A stretch of 64,000 bases of DNA from an uncultured Alphaproteobacteria bacterium (GTDB taxonomy: Bacteria; Pseudomonadota; Alphaproteobacteria; HIMB59). A model generated the notes under the pieces. The model did not search any database, was not told the DNA's origin, and was given only the letters and a program-made list of their open reading frames with translations. Where the stretch lies: assembly GCA_902557145.1 (NCBI GenBank), contig CACDYZ010000002.1:62001-126000 (forward strand). The letters are read 5' to 3'. The position numbers and the translations under genes are program-made. Below, one piece after another: positions 38,274 through 46,623 of the stretch (its first letter is position 1; every line of letters begins with the position of its first letter).

Positions 38274-39284
38274 ATGGATTTTTTAAACTCTATCATACTT
38301 CTAACTAACTTTATTATCGTACCTGGTATCACTTATGGATCTCAATTGGCGCTTGGTGCTATTGGGGTAACTTTGATTTATGGAGTGTTAAGATTTGCTA
38401 ACTTTGCCTATGGAGACTTAATGGCTTTTGGAACTATGGTTGTAATTCTTATGACATGGTATTTACAGTCAAAGGGAATTTCATTTGGATTGCTTCCAAC
38501 GGCTCTTCTGGCTTTACCCATTGGAATCTTATTAACAATTGCTGTGAGCTTATTCTTTGACAAGACAGTTTTTGAATATTACAGAAATAAAAAAAGTAAT
38601 CCTGTAACTTTTATAGTTGTGAGCCTTGGTATTATGTTTGTTTTAAATGCAGTGGTGAGAATTATCATTGGACCAAATGATATAAATTTTATGGATGGAC
38701 ATAAATTCATAATGAAAGCTAGAGAATTTAAACAATTAACAGGTTTAAATGAAGGTCTAGCAATAAAGTCTACACAAGTAATTACATTGGTAACAACTAT
38801 AATCACCTGCTCAATACTGTTTTATTTTTTAAATAAAACAAAGACTGGAAAATCAATGAGGGCATATTCAAATAATGAAGACCTAGCCCTACTTTCAGGC
38901 ATTGACCCAAAAAAAATAGTTTTAATAACATGGGTAATAGTTTCTATTTTAGCGACTGTTGCAGGAACATTATATGGATTAGACAAGAGCTTTAAGCCCT
39001 TTACCTATTTTAATAATCTCCTTCCTATCTTTGCAGCAACAATAGTTGGAGGGATAGGTAATCCTTTAGGGGCATTCTATGGGGGCTTTTTAATAGCATT
39101 CTCTGAAATAGGTCTTACCTATGCATATAAAAAATTCTTTAAATATATTATGCCAGAAAGTTTAGAGCCGAGTACGCTTATACAATTTATCTCAACTGAT
39201 TATAAATTTGCTATCTCTTTTGCAATATTGATAGTTGTTCTCATATTTAGGCCAAATGGTATTTTTAAAGGGAAAGTCATATGA
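38274..39284 (+). CDS. livH: Branched-chain amino acid ABC transporter permease
   Basis: Inner-membrane permease of 336 residues with about eight helices. GSQLALGAIGVTLIYGVLRFANFAYGDLMAFG (in parts) is the LivH signature, followed by the EAA-like loop SNNEDLALLSGIDPKKI and VGGIGNPLGAFYGGFLIAFSE. Forms the pore with LivM. Its stop overlaps the livM ATG by 4 bases. Confidence 0.95.
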   Translation: MDFLNSIILLTNFIIVPGITYGSQLALGAIGVTLIYGVLRFANFAYGDLMAFGTMVVILMTWYLQSKGISFGLLPTALLALPIGILLTIAVSLFFDKTVFEYYRNKKSNPVTFIVVSLGIMFVLNAVVRIIIGPNDINFMDGHKFIMKAREFKQLTGLNEGLAIKSTQVITLVTTIITCSILFYFLNKTKTGKSMRAYSNNEDLALLSGIDPKKIVLITWVIVSILATVAGTLYGLDKSFKPFTYFNNLLPIFAATIVGGIGNPLGAFYGGFLIAFSEIGLTYAYKKFFKYIMPESLEPSTLIQFISTDYKFAISFAILIVVLIFRPNGIFKGKVI

Positions 39285-40651
39285 TCAAAAATATAGACTT
39301 TAGAATTTGTTTTTCTGTGATGACTATATTAACAGTTTTAGTTGGCCTGTTTCAGTCCTGGGGCATAGCTCTATCAATGTTAAATCTTTGTTTGATCTCT
39401 GCAGTTATGGCAATGGGGGTAAATATACAATGGGGATTTGCGGGGTTAATAAACTTTGGTGTAATGGGTTTTTTAGCCATAGGAGGACTTGCTACTGTTT
39501 TAGTTTCTGTACCACCTGTGCATGAAGCTTGGAGTGCTGGAGGTATAGGTATTTTAATATCAGGACTATTTTTAGCAGCAGTTGTAATTAGCGTATTTAT
39601 GATTAATAAAAAATTATCGAAACATAAATATAAAAACTATTTTGTGTTCTTAATTATAATTTTATCTATCCCTTTACTTAAATTCATAGCAGGACCATCA
39701 ATTAGTAAAATTGAGTCTATAAATGCTGCTACTTCTGGTTTCCTTGGGGGTGCGAATTTACCAATTATTTTCTCTTGGTTTGTAGGAGCGATTTTATCTG
39801 CCTTAGTGGCTTTTGTTGTAGGTAAAGTATGTTTGGGATTAAGATCAGACTATTTAGCTATTTCTACTCTGTTGGTATCAGGAATTATAATTACGATTGT
39901 AAAACACGAAGAGTGGTTATCAAGAGGTGTTAAGAATGTTATTGGTCTAAAGAGACCCGTTCCTTATGAAGTGAATTTACAAGAGTCAGAATGGTTTATT
40001 AATTTAGTTCAGTTTTTTAACTCCTCAAAGTTATCCAATGTTTTAGACCCTGAAGTAAAAATTTCTTTACTTAATCAATTAGTAATCTCCTCTTCAGGTG
40101 TTTTTGTGAAACTTTGTTTTAGTTTGATTTTTTTAGTCGTTGTATTTGTAATTCTATATTTCTCAGAAAAGGCTTTAAATTCTCCCTGGGGTAGGATGAT
40201 GAGAGCCATAAGAGACAATGAAGAAGCAGCTAGGGCTATGGGAAAAAATGTTGTTAAACAGCATTTATTTATTTTTATGTTAGGTTCAGCTATTATTGGA
40301 TTTGCAGGTGCAATGCTCGTTACTTATGACGGTCTTTTTACTCCATCAAGTTATCAACCACTAAGATATACTTTTTTAATATGGGTGATGGTCCTCTTAG
40401 GTGGTACAGGGAATAATTATGGAGCAGTACTTGGAGGGTTTGTAGTCTGGTTTATTTGGATACAATCAGCTCCATTTGCAATGGTTGTAATTAACTTATT
40501 CACTGGCCATTTAGATGAAACTAGTTACATCAAAGATCATCTTCAAAATAGTGTTCCATACTTTCGATATTTAATGATGGGTTTGGGTCTACTATTAGTT
40601 ATGAGATATAGACCGAAAGGATTACTACCGGAAAAGGTTATAAAAAATTAA
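39281..40651 (+). CDS. livM: Branched-chain amino acid ABC transporter permease
   Basis: Second permease of the importer, 456 residues, longer than many LivM proteins because of extra loops around residues 105-140 and 215-265. MGVNIQWGFAGLINFGVMGFLAIG, GLRSDYLAISTLLVSGI, the EAA-type loop MRAIRDNEEAARAMGKNV and VLLGGTGNNYGAVLGGF (all read in parts) are typical. Last gene of the plus-strand livGFHM operon, ending just before a bidirectional hairpin terminator shared with the binding-protein gene. Confidence 0.93.
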   Translation: MIKNIDFRICFSVMTILTVLVGLFQSWGIALSMLNLCLISAVMAMGVNIQWGFAGLINFGVMGFLAIGGLATVLVSVPPVHEAWSAGGIGILISGLFLAAVVISVFMINKKLSKHKYKNYFVFLIIILSIPLLKFIAGPSISKIESINAATSGFLGGANLPIIFSWFVGAILSALVAFVVGKVCLGLRSDYLAISTLLVSGIIITIVKHEEWLSRGVKNVIGLKRPVPYEVNLQESEWFINLVQFFNSSKLSNVLDPEVKISLLNQLVISSSGVFVKLCFSLIFLVVVFVILYFSEKALNSPWGRMMRAIRDNEEAARAMGKNVVKQHLFIFMLGSAIIGFAGAMLVTYDGLFTPSSYQPLRYTFLIWVMVLLGGTGNNYGAVLGGFVVWFIWIQSAPFAMVVINLFTGHLDETSYIKDHLQNSVPYFRYLMMGLGLLLVMRYRPKGLLPEKVIKN

Positions 40652-40658
40652 AGAAAAT

Positions 40659-40691
40659 AATTTAGCCCCACCAAAAAGATGAGGCTAAATT
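40659..40691. terminator. Bidirectional intrinsic terminator between livM and the livK-type gene
   Basis: A 9-bp perfect inverted repeat (aatttagcc at 40659-40667, ggctaaatt at 40683-40691) with a 15-base loop lies in the 47 bases between two convergent genes. It is followed by a T run on the plus strand and by a T-rich tract on the minus strand, so it can stop transcription from both sides. Confidence 0.8.
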
Positions 40692-40698
40692 TTAATGT

Positions 40699-41874
40699 TT
40701 ATCTTTGAGCTACGTCTGTGAATTGACCGCCTTCAATTCCTTTCTCAAGGAACGCTCCAAATGCTTCTCCAACTTCAGTGAAGTTAACATCTGTTGCTCC
40801 GTCATAGTCAATTGCAAAACCAGAACATGCTAGTTCAAGACCTTTTGCTAATTCACCAGCATAAATCTTTGTACCAGGACCGTTAGCCACACTCATAATA
40901 TTTGCAGCTACAGTTGCACTGTCATCAGATCCACCTTTACACATTGCTAGCATTATTAAAGCTGCAGCATCGTATGACTCGCCAACATAAACAGATGGGT
41001 CAACACCGTTAGCTTCGGCATATGCTTTAAACTTCATAGCGCCAGCGCCTAATGAACCAGGCATAGAACCAAAAGATCCATCAAGATCAGAACCAAAAGT
41101 ATCTGTTAATGAAGCACCAATCATTCCATCAGAAAGCACAAATGTATCAAAAGCACCACTATCTAGTGAACCCTGTATAATTTGGTTTCCACCTTGATCT
41201 AAATAACCAATAACAACTAACGCATCACCACCAGCAGATGAAAGAACACCTACTTCAGCACTATAGTCAGCTTTATCACCTTCGTGGGCAGTTTTTGCTG
41301 TAACTTCGATACCTCTAGCATTAGCGGCAGCTTCATATACATCAGCTAAACCAACTCCGTAGTCAGTGTTAACATACGTAATTGCAACACTTGTAATGCC
41401 TCTGTCGTTAGTAATGTCTGCTAATACTTCTCCGCCTCTAGCATCAGAAGGAGCTGTTCTAAAAAATAGACCATTATCCTCTGCTGTAGTTAAAGCAGGT
41501 GAAGTCGCAGATGGTGAAATCATTGGTACACCATTAGGAACAGCTACGTTAGAAAGAACTGCACCTGTAACACCAGAACAGTCTGCTCCCATGATAGCTG
41601 TAACGCCTTGTGATATTAAAAATTCAGCCGCAGATGCTGCTGCTGCTGAGTCGATACATGTTGAGTCAGCTCTAATTGAACTAACTGTAGAACCACCTAA
41701 AAGTGCACCAGAGTCTGAAGCTTCGTTAAAAGCTAACTCAGCGCCTGCAGCCATACCTGGCGTTAATGATTCAATAGGTCCTGTAAAACCTAAAATAATG
41801 CCAACTTTAACTTCTTTAGCGTATGACGTGCTAAACATAAATAAAGCAAGCAGAGTTGTAATGAACTTAATCAT
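40699..41874 (-). CDS. livK: Branched-chain amino acid ABC transporter substrate-binding protein
   Basis: Periplasmic type I binding protein of 391 residues; signal peptide MIKFITTLLALFMFSTSYA precedes KEVKVGIILGFTGPIESL. MISPSATSPALTTAEDNGLFFRTAPSD (in parts), ITYVNTDYGVGLAD and a C-terminal YAGELAKGL segment match LivJ/K proteins. A strong Shine-Dalgarno AAGGGGG lies 6 bases before the ATG, rare in this window, and the codons are GC-richer than in neighbouring genes, as expected for a highly expressed binding protein. It faces livGFHM tail-to-tail with its own promoter, allowing more binding protein than transporter to be made. Confidence 0.94.
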   Translation of the reverse strand: MIKFITTLLALFMFSTSYAKEVKVGIILGFTGPIESLTPGMAAGAELAFNEASDSGALLGGSTVSSIRADSTCIDSAAAASAAEFLISQGVTAIMGADCSGVTGAVLSNVAVPNGVPMISPSATSPALTTAEDNGLFFRTAPSDARGGEVLADITNDRGITSVAITYVNTDYGVGLADVYEAAANARGIEVTAKTAHEGDKADYSAEVGVLSSAGGDALVVIGYLDQGGNQIIQGSLDSGAFDTFVLSDGMIGASLTDTFGSDLDGSFGSMPGSLGAGAMKFKAYAEANGVDPSVYVGESYDAAALIMLAMCKGGSDDSATVAANIMSVANGPGTKIYAGELAKGLELACSGFAIDYDGATDVNFTEVGEAFGAFLEKGIEGGQFTDVAQR

Positions 41875-41917
41875 TTATTTCCCCCTTATTAATTAATAAT
41901 TATGCAGTGATAATAGT

Positions 41918-41923
41918 ATTATA
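41918..41923 (-). promoter_or_regulatory. Possible -10 element of the livK-type gene
   Basis: Reads TATAAT on the minus strand, 44 bases upstream of the ATG, overlapping the region just after the NDUFS4-like stop. No convincing -35 hexamer at the right spacing was found, so the assignment rests on the -10 and on the strong expression implied by the ribosome-binding site. Confidence 0.35.
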
Positions 41924-41947
41924 TTTTGAAAAATGAATATTTAATTG

Positions 41948-42259
41948 TTAATGGGTCCAGGAGGTTTTTCTATTATTTGAGAAATTACTCGCATAACTCT
42001 TTGGTTTTACTTGTTTATAAGTTTGATCTACAACATTGTATTCATATGAGTTCTTTTGACACCATAAGATAGCGTCATCCAGAGTATCAAAGTTGAGTTT
42101 TAACTGTTTAGTTGTGTTTTTGGAACTATTCCATCCCATTAAAACATCTTTTTGAAGGCTAGGGTCAAATTCAAATTCAATAATCCATAATTTAGTTTTT
42201 TTAAGACCCGATTGCATATTTGTTTTTGAAGGTCTTTTAATTGTAACTTTTTTCATCAT
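41948..42259 (-). CDS. NDUFS4-type NADH dehydrogenase accessory subunit
   Basis: ETC complex I conserved-region protein, homologous to the mitochondrial 18-kDa NDUFS4 subunit and found in Alphaproteobacteria. The 103 residues contain IKRPSKTNMQSGLKKTKLWIIEFE (in parts), LMGWNSSKNTTKQLKLNFDT, DDAILWCQKN and the end KPKSYASNFSNNRKTSWTH, which is the conserved C-terminus. It docks on the peripheral arm of complex I. The nuo operon is not in this window; a stand-alone gene next to a tRNA gene is usual for this subunit. Strong taxonomic marker for Alphaproteobacteria. Confidence 0.94.
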   Translation of the reverse strand: MMKKVTIKRPSKTNMQSGLKKTKLWIIEFEFDPSLQKDVLMGWNSSKNTTKQLKLNFDTLDDAILWCQKNSYEYNVVDQTYKQVKPKSYASNFSNNRKTSWTH

Positions 42260-42267
42260 TTACTTTT

Positions 42268-42344
<77 letters not shown>

Positions 42345-42396
42345 AGTATTGAATATATATACTTTTGTCTTATAAATAGTCAAACAGTTAAATTAC

Positions 42397-42972
42397 ATGC
42401 AAAAAGTAAGTAAAATAAAAAAAACCCTTTTATCAAAAAGTTTTTTCAGATTTTGGAAATACCAGTTTTTAATCAAGAGCTATAACAAAAAAGTTAAACC
42501 CTACAAAATTAATAGAGAAATTTTGAACATTGGTGATGTTGTATTTGCATTATGTTTTAACCCAGATGAAAAAAAATTTTATTTAATAAAACAATTTAGG
42601 CCATTTTACTTTGTTAGAAGTAAAAATTTAAAATATGAAATTGTTGGTGGTCTGGTTGATAAGGGTGAAAATTTAACAACAGCCTTAAAAAGAGAAATTA
42701 AAGAAGAGATTGGAGTTAAAACAAAAAAAATAGTCAAACTAACTACATACTGCCCAGTGCCAGGTTACTCGGATGAAATCGTTCATGTTTACTATGCCGA
42801 GGTAGAAAAAATTAAATTTAAATCGCTCTACAATAAGAATGAAAATGAAGAAATAAAAATTTTTAAACTAACACTTAATCAATTAAAAAAAATTAATGAA
42901 AGTAAATCAATTCAAAACGTTCTCACAAAAATTTCAATATATGAATATTTAAAAAAATTTAAAAAGAGTTAA
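42397..42972 (+). CDS. Nudix hydrolase, ADP-ribose pyrophosphatase-like
   Basis: A 191-residue Nudix enzyme. The Nudix box is complete: GGLVDKGENLTTALKREIKEEIGV (residues ~87-110; Gx5Ex7REUxEExGU). YLIKQFRPFYF upstream and TYCPVPGYSDEIVHVYYAEV downstream are the NudF/ADP-ribose pyrophosphatase subgroup pattern, where a Pro residue about 15 after the box is typical. Likely substrate ADP-ribose or a nucleotide sugar. Its 3' end overlaps serA tail-to-tail by 14 bases. Confidence 0.92.
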   Translation: MQKVSKIKKTLLSKSFFRFWKYQFLIKSYNKKVKPYKINREILNIGDVVFALCFNPDEKKFYLIKQFRPFYFVRSKNLKYEIVGGLVDKGENLTTALKREIKEEIGVKTKKIVKLTTYCPVPGYSDEIVHVYYAEVEKIKFKSLYNKNENEEIKIFKLTLNQLKKINESKSIQNVLTKISIYEYLKKFKKS

Positions 42973-43900
42973 CGTTATTGACTATTTTTTTATCTATTAA
43001 GAAATCAGCAACTTGATTTGCTACATCAATGGCAACATTAGATTGTGCTTCTTTTGAAGATGCGCCTAAATGTGGTGTTAAAAGTAAATTTTTAGCACCA
43101 AACATAACGTTATCTGTTGCAGGTTCATTTTCATAAACGTCGATAGCTGCACCTGCAATAACTTCATTGTTTAAAGCGTCTTTTAAATCAGCTTCATTGA
43201 TTAAACCACCCCTTGCACAATTTATAATAACTGAAGTAGGTTTCATGGTAGAAAGTGTTTCTTTATTAAACATATATTTGGTTTCATCATTTAATTTTGT
43301 GTGAATAGAAACTATATCAGCTTCTTTTATTAATTGCTCAGTTGAAACTTTTTTTGCTTTAAATCTAGATAGATCTTCATCACTAGCTGATTTAGAGTTA
43401 GTAATAATGTTCATACCAATTGTTGAGCAAATTTCAGCAACTCTTTGGCCAATATTACCATAACCAACTATTCCAAGTGTTTTTCCTTTTAATTCAGTCC
43501 CAATAAACTTTGGTTTTTCCCACTTTCCTTGATGAGTCGAGTCATTAGCTAAATGTATATTTCTCATAAGTGAAAACATTAACCCCACACTTAACTCTGC
43601 AGTTGCCTCAAGATTTCCTAAGGGAGTGTTCATTACTAAAATTTTATTTTTAGTTGCTTGATCGAGATCAACATTATCAACACCTACCCCTGCTCTTCCT
43701 ATAACTTTAAGGTTTTTGCAGTCAGCAAGTATATCAGACGTTAGTTTAGTGGCAGATCTTATTAAAATACCATCATATTGATCAATTACTTCTTTGAGTT
43801 CCTCTGGAGACATTCCGGTCTTTATATCAAAATTAATTTGTTTAGATTTAAGAACGTCTTCAACTTTATTACTCATTTTATCTGAAATTAAAATCTTCAT
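42959..43900 (-). CDS. serA: D-3-phosphoglycerate dehydrogenase, short form
   Basis: D-2-hydroxyacid dehydrogenase catalysing the first step of serine synthesis. NAD-binding motif LGIVGYGNIGQRVAEI, RAGVGVDNVDL, the catalytic Arg/Glu/His in CARGGLINEADL, DVYENEPA and LLTPHLGASSKEAQ are all present. At 313 residues it ends after the catalytic fold; the C-terminal ASB/ACT domains of the ~525-residue alphaproteobacterial form are absent, so serine feedback through ACT is not possible. It overlaps serC by one base in the order DUF1015, serC, serA. Confidence 0.93.
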   Translation of the reverse strand: MKILISDKMSNKVEDVLKSKQINFDIKTGMSPEELKEVIDQYDGILIRSATKLTSDILADCKNLKVIGRAGVGVDNVDLDQATKNKILVMNTPLGNLEATAELSVGLMFSLMRNIHLANDSTHQGKWEKPKFIGTELKGKTLGIVGYGNIGQRVAEICSTIGMNIITNSKSASDEDLSRFKAKKVSTEQLIKEADIVSIHTKLNDETKYMFNKETLSTMKPTSVIINCARGGLINEADLKDALNNEVIAGAAIDVYENEPATDNVMFGAKNLLLTPHLGASSKEAQSNVAIDVANQVADFLIDKKIVNNVNSF

Positions 43901-45060
43901 TATTTATACCTTTCCATTGTTTCAAAAAAGGACCATTCAATCCATGGTAAAACTTTTTCAATATCAGAGGCTTCTACGGTTGCGCCTCCCCAAATCCTTA
44001 TACCAGCTGGAGCATCTTTGTAAGCATTAATATCATAACCAGCATCTTCCCTCTCTAATGTAGAGCAAACCTCTTTTACTAATTTTTTTTGATTGTCACT
44101 GTCTAAAGCTACAAAATCAGGATGTGTAAACTTAAAACATATGCTAGTTGAAGAATAGGTATTTGGATCTACAGCCAAAAACTCTACCCAATCCCTTTGT
44201 TCAATCCAATCTCTTATGACTTGAAGATTTTTTTTTGATCGTGATATAAGCTCTTTTTGACCACCTATCTCAATACACCAATTCAAAGCATCTAAAGCAT
44301 CCTCAGCAGCAAGTAAAGATGGTGTATTAATTGTAGCTCCCTCGAAGATATCTTTAGCAAATTTTTTATTTTTAGCTAATTGAAAAATTTTTGGCATTGG
44401 CCATGGAGGTTCATAAGTCTCTAATCTTTCAACAGCTTTTGGAGATAAAGCAATCATTCCATGTGCAGCCTCTCCACCTAAAACTTTTTGCCAAGACCAA
44501 GTAACAACATCTAATTTTTTAAAATCCATATCCATAGCAAATACAGCAGATGTTGCATCGCAAATGGATAGACCTTCTCTCTCGTCTGGGATCCAATCGA
44601 CATTAGGTATACAAACACCTGAGGTTGTACCATTCCAAGTAAAAACAACATCATTATTGAAATTTACTTTAGTTAAATCTGGAAGCTCACCATAGCTATC
44701 AGTTTTATGAACAGTGACATTTTCTAGTTTTAACTGTTTTGTAATATCTTTTACCCAAGTCAATCCAAAGGTTTCCCAACCACAAACCTCGACACCTTTT
44801 AATCCTAAAAGACTCCACATAGCCATTTCTATAGCCCCTGTATCTGATGCTGGTACTATACCTACTAAATAATCATCAGGTAATTCGAGTACCTCTTTTG
44901 ATTTAACTATAACTTCATTTAATTTTGCTTTACCACTTTTCGCTCTATGAGATCTTCCTAATACCGCATCACTTAAAGCCTCTAATTTCCAACCAGGTCT
45001 TTTAGAGCAAGGACCTGATGAAAAAAATGGATGATTTGGTTTAATAGTGGGTTTTTGCAT
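43900..45060 (-). CDS. serC: Phosphoserine aminotransferase
   Basis: Class V PLP aminotransferase of 386 residues making phosphoserine from 3-phosphohydroxypyruvate. [17 protein letters not shown] at the start, [59 protein letters not shown] and the PLP lysine in [14 protein letters not shown] place it in the alphaproteobacterial SerC group. Followed by serA with a one-base overlap and preceded by the DUF1015 gene 29 bases upstream. Confidence 0.96.
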   Translation of the reverse strand: MQKPTIKPNHPFFSSGPCSKRPGWKLEALSDAVLGRSHRAKSGKAKLNEVIVKSKEVLELPDDYLVGIVPASDTGAIEMAMWSLLGLKGVEVCGWETFGLTWVKDITKQLKLENVTVHKTDSYGELPDLTKVNFNNDVVFTWNGTTSGVCIPNVDWIPDEREGLSICDATSAVFAMDMDFKKLDVVTWSWQKVLGGEAAHGMIALSPKAVERLETYEPPWPMPKIFQLAKNKKFAKDIFEGATINTPSLLAAEDALDALNWCIEIGGQKELISRSKKNLQVIRDWIEQRDWVEFLAVDPNTYSSTSICFKFTHPDFVALDSDNQKKLVKEVCSTLEREDAGYDINAYKDAPAGIRIWGGATVEASDIEKVLPWIEWSFFETMERYK

Positions 45061-45089
45061 TGTTTATATTACTCCTCAGTTTTTAAGAT

Positions 45090-46232
45090 TTATTCAATAA
45101 TTTTATAAAAAAATAGCCCATCTAGTGGCTTTGGCTCAAACCAAGTAGCTTTGGGTGGCATAAATTTCAAATTCTTTGAATAATCTATAACTAAATCCAT
45201 ACTAACTGGTCTCATCAATGTTGATAGGTCTGTTATACCTGTATCAACTTGATTAATCAAATAATCAGTCCCTAGTGTGGGTGGGACGAATTCTACCCTT
45301 TCATCATTAGTCTCATCATAAATATTTAATATTTCTTTTAAGACAAACTCTCCAAAATCAATGCAATCTGCACCATTTGTAGAATAGTCATCTTTCAAAT
45401 CGATTTTAAAAAATTTACCTTCGAAGTAGATTACAAAAAAACGGTCTATCTTCTCGTGATACTTTAGCTCCTCAACATGAAAAAATTTTTTTAAATCAGT
45501 TAAAAACGAATCTTTAGTATAATCTTTAGGAAACTTAATGCTTCTATTATAAGACAAGTTTAAGCACTTAGATTTTGGGAAAACTATTGATAAAAACTTG
45601 GTATCTTTATCTACATCTAGTTGTGCAAAACCCTCAATCCTATGATGGCCATCTGCAACAAAAAGTTCCTTAAAATTTATACCACTAAAATCAGTGTTAG
45701 TTTTATATATAGAATGAGTATACTTACCTGATTTAAACTTTATAATTGGTTTTTTGTCATGATGGATATCAAGGTTTAGATCAATATTTTCATCGTCATA
45801 AAAAAGATAAATAGGACTTAATTGAAATTTAACTTTAGATAATTGATTAGCTCTTTCTTTTCCTTTACTCACTAAAATCTTTTCGTGAGGCTTAATATTT
45901 CTATTTATATAATCTTGTATATTTAATAAGGAAATTAATCCCGTCTGAGAATGATTTTCTGAGTCAATCCTATATAAAAAATATTCTTTTTCTGATTTGT
46001 AAATTATTTCTTCATCAATTAGTTTTTGGTAGTATTTCTTTGATAAGTCAAAAAATTCTTCCTCAGAAAGATTTTTGTTAAAATAAATATCAGGTCTTAA
46101 TATTTGTAAAAGATTAAGTTTATGTATTTGTTCAGAGGTAAAATTGTAATCAATTATATCTGTATTCGGAGATATAATTGATTGTAGATATTTATTGTTT
46201 AGTACATAAGTATTTGGTAATAATGGCTTCAT
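45090..46232 (-). CDS. DUF1015-family protein in the ser operon
   Basis: A 380-residue cytoplasmic protein of the uncharacterised DUF1015 family. The hallmark FVADGHHRIEG lies at about residues 191-201, with the HEKILVSKGKERANQL segment at 116-131, RPDIYFNK near the N-terminus and VDTGITDLSTLMRPVSMD and MPPKATWFEPKP near the C-terminus. The DGHHR motif resembles that of ParB/sulfiredoxin-fold free-serine kinases (SerK, SbnI). Position directly upstream of serC-serA supports a role in serine or phosphoserine metabolism; this is inference, since the family function is not established to my knowledge. Confidence 0.85.
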   Translation of the reverse strand: MKPLLPNTYVLNNKYLQSIISPNTDIIDYNFTSEQIHKLNLLQILRPDIYFNKNLSEEEFFDLSKKYYQKLIDEEIIYKSEKEYFLYRIDSENHSQTGLISLLNIQDYINRNIKPHEKILVSKGKERANQLSKVKFQLSPIYLFYDDENIDLNLDIHHDKKPIIKFKSGKYTHSIYKTNTDFSGINFKELFVADGHHRIEGFAQLDVDKDTKFLSIVFPKSKCLNLSYNRSIKFPKDYTKDSFLTDLKKFFHVEELKYHEKIDRFFVIYFEGKFFKIDLKDDYSTNGADCIDFGEFVLKEILNIYDETNDERVEFVPPTLGTDYLINQVDTGITDLSTLMRPVSMDLVIDYSKNLKFMPPKATWFEPKPLDGLFFYKIIE

Positions 46233-46234
46233 TT

Positions 46235-46324
46235 ATGAATAAGAAAAAAATACCTTACTATTTTGCTTTAATGATTGCTTTGATATTCTTTTTTTATGGA
46301 ATATTTTCAGTTTTAATACACTAA
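46235..46324 (+). CDS. Possible 29-residue single-helix membrane peptide
   Basis: An ATG-started frame of 29 codons, MNKKKIPYYFALM at its start followed by a ~20-residue hydrophobic helix and a short VLIH end. It fills the 88-base gap between two minus-strand genes, starting 2 bases from the DUF1015 start and overlapping the end of the next gene by 4 bases. The positively charged N-terminus plus one helix is typical of small membrane proteins. There is no clear ribosome-binding site, and T-rich DNA encodes hydrophobic residues by chance, so it is tentative. Confidence 0.3.
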   Translation: MNKKKIPYYFALMIALIFFFYGIFSVLIH

Positions 46325-46623
46325 TCCTCTTTATTTGTTGAATTAGGAAGGCTCTTCTCTTCATACCAAATTGACTTATCAGGAATGTTTCCATCCCATA
46401 AATAACTTTCATAATCAAATTTAGGCATGCCCTTATCAGACCTTTCATAATAAAGACCAAACTCTCTGCAGTACTCTGATAGCTGGTCAGCTTCGATTTC
46501 TAATATATTTAATTTTTCCCATTTTTTAGATGATGCTACCCATTTAAAGCCTTTTGATTTAAGCCAATCCTTGTGGTAGTAAGTCTCAGAACCGGATACT
46601 GAGAATGTAATATTTTCACTCAT
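46321..46623 (-). CDS. Small cytoplasmic protein, unknown (DUF5710-like pattern)
   Basis: A 100-residue acidic protein. Start chosen at ATG 46623 (MSENITF); a longer frame to 46680 runs into the upstream gene. The segment YYHKDWLKSKGFKWVASSKKWEK resembles the short repeat of small DUF5710-type domains, in which an aromatic and Trp-Lys-Trp pattern describes converting a long input to a processed fold; the match is loose. The C-terminal half is Trp/Tyr-rich and acidic. It overlaps the upstream Gfo/Idh-like gene by 8 bases. Function not known. Confidence 0.6.
   Translation of the reverse strand: MSENITFSVSGSETYYHKDWLKSKGFKWVASSKKWEKLNILEIEADQLSEYCREFGLYYERSDKGMPKFDYESYLWDGNIPDKSIWYEEKSLPNSTNKED

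Noticed and set aside
46233-46460. A 75-codon minus-strand frame between DUF1015 and the 100-residue protein
   Set aside because: It overlaps most of the better-supported frame of 46321-46623, lacks family features, and has a composition typical of an out-of-frame translation.
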